The notes under the pieces were generated by a model, which saw nothing but the letters and a program-made list of their open reading frames with translations, did no database searches and was not told the DNA's origin. Source: Malachius bipustulatus (taxonomy: Eukaryota > Arthropoda > Insecta > Coleoptera > Melyridae). From it: a stretch of DNA of 64,000 nt. The number at the start of each line of letters is the position of its first letter. The stretch's first letter is position 1. Positions 63,895 to 64,000 of the stretch are shown here, one piece after another. A program made the position numbers and the translations under genes. The DNA lies in contig OU342636.1 in the NCBI GenBank assembly GCA_910589415.1, positions 5,252,437 to 5,316,436 on the forward strand, given 5' to 3'.

Positions 63895-64000
63895 CAGTGG
63901 AATATTCCCGTATACTTTGGCATGTGTTCCCCCTGTAAAACTATGGCTTTCTGGCTGGGGATGGCCAGGATGCCTGTTTAGTTTAAAGACGGTGACGAAC
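63895..64000 (-). CDS. Upstream continuation of the pol/gag-pol frame
   Basis: In the same frame as pol there is no stop codon from 63894 to the edge; the reading (HPGHPQPESHSF, GGTHAKVYGNIPL) is Pro/His/Gly-rich, as expected of a linker between gag and protease. It suggests either a single Gag-Pol frame or a frameshift site beyond the window. Confidence 0.7.

Larger units (their letters stand above)
53101..64000 (-). mobile_element. Envelope-bearing Gypsy retroelement, right part cut by window edge
   Basis: Reverse-strand element with, from right to left, pol (still open at the edge), a hairpin-bearing intergenic region with a small ORF, env, a polypurine tract and the start of a 3' LTR. 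The left boundary is approximate because the 5' LTR and gag lie beyond the window. Pol and env are both uninterrupted, so the copy is probably young. Order and motifs fit the Gypsy superfamily, with two unusual parts: a macro domain in pol and a chuvirus-like envelope. Confidence 0.88.

Overview
This window comes from an AT-rich animal nuclear genome, almost certainly an insect. It holds one clear host exon with an animal-type ciliary promoter motif, Gypsy, CR1/Jockey and RNase H-bearing LINE elements, foldback repeats ending in CAGGGTGT, short introns, and many GTAGGTACC-type words. The order cannot be fixed from the sequence. There is no sign of a bacterial or plasmid origin. Most of the window is transposable elements, several nested inside one another.

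Layout. 1-16.6 kb: mostly non-coding, with a probable two-exon host gene (2006-2662), foldback repeats, a hAT-like MITE with an 8-bp target duplication (4071-4509), a strand-skewed segment carrying two tandem-repeat families (about 8.06-11.65 kb), a trio of GC-rich hairpins (13.1 kb) and a near-perfect 0.6-kb palindrome (14.35-14.95 kb). 16.6-20.5 kb: decayed LINEs. 20.5-34.3 kb: a Jockey-like LINE split by a young, intact Gypsy element (21309-32135) with 1563-bp LTRs that differ at two positions, a 4-bp AACT target duplication, a gag/pol -1 frameshift signal and a hairpin-rich 3' non-coding region. 34.3-42.6 kb: a Gypsy remnant and a reverse-strand CR1 LINE that is itself broken by a forward-strand LINE. 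44.5-44.9 kb: X-box promoter and first coding exon of an axonemal dynein intermediate chain gene (DNAI2 type); foldbacks follow, apparently in its first intron. 46.9-51.6 kb: LINE pieces and foldbacks.

53-64 kb (reverse strand): a large envelope-bearing Gypsy element that runs off the right edge. Its pol carries protease, RT, RNase H, a macro domain resembling the cellular ADP-ribosyl-glutamate hydrolase TARG1/OARD1, then integrase. Downstream lie a small accessory-like ORF, two tandem stem-loops with compensatory changes, and an uninterrupted envelope ORF that looks like a chuvirus-type class III glycoprotein. The joining of an ADP-ribosylation eraser and a captured viral envelope in one LTR retroelement is the most remarkable system in the window.
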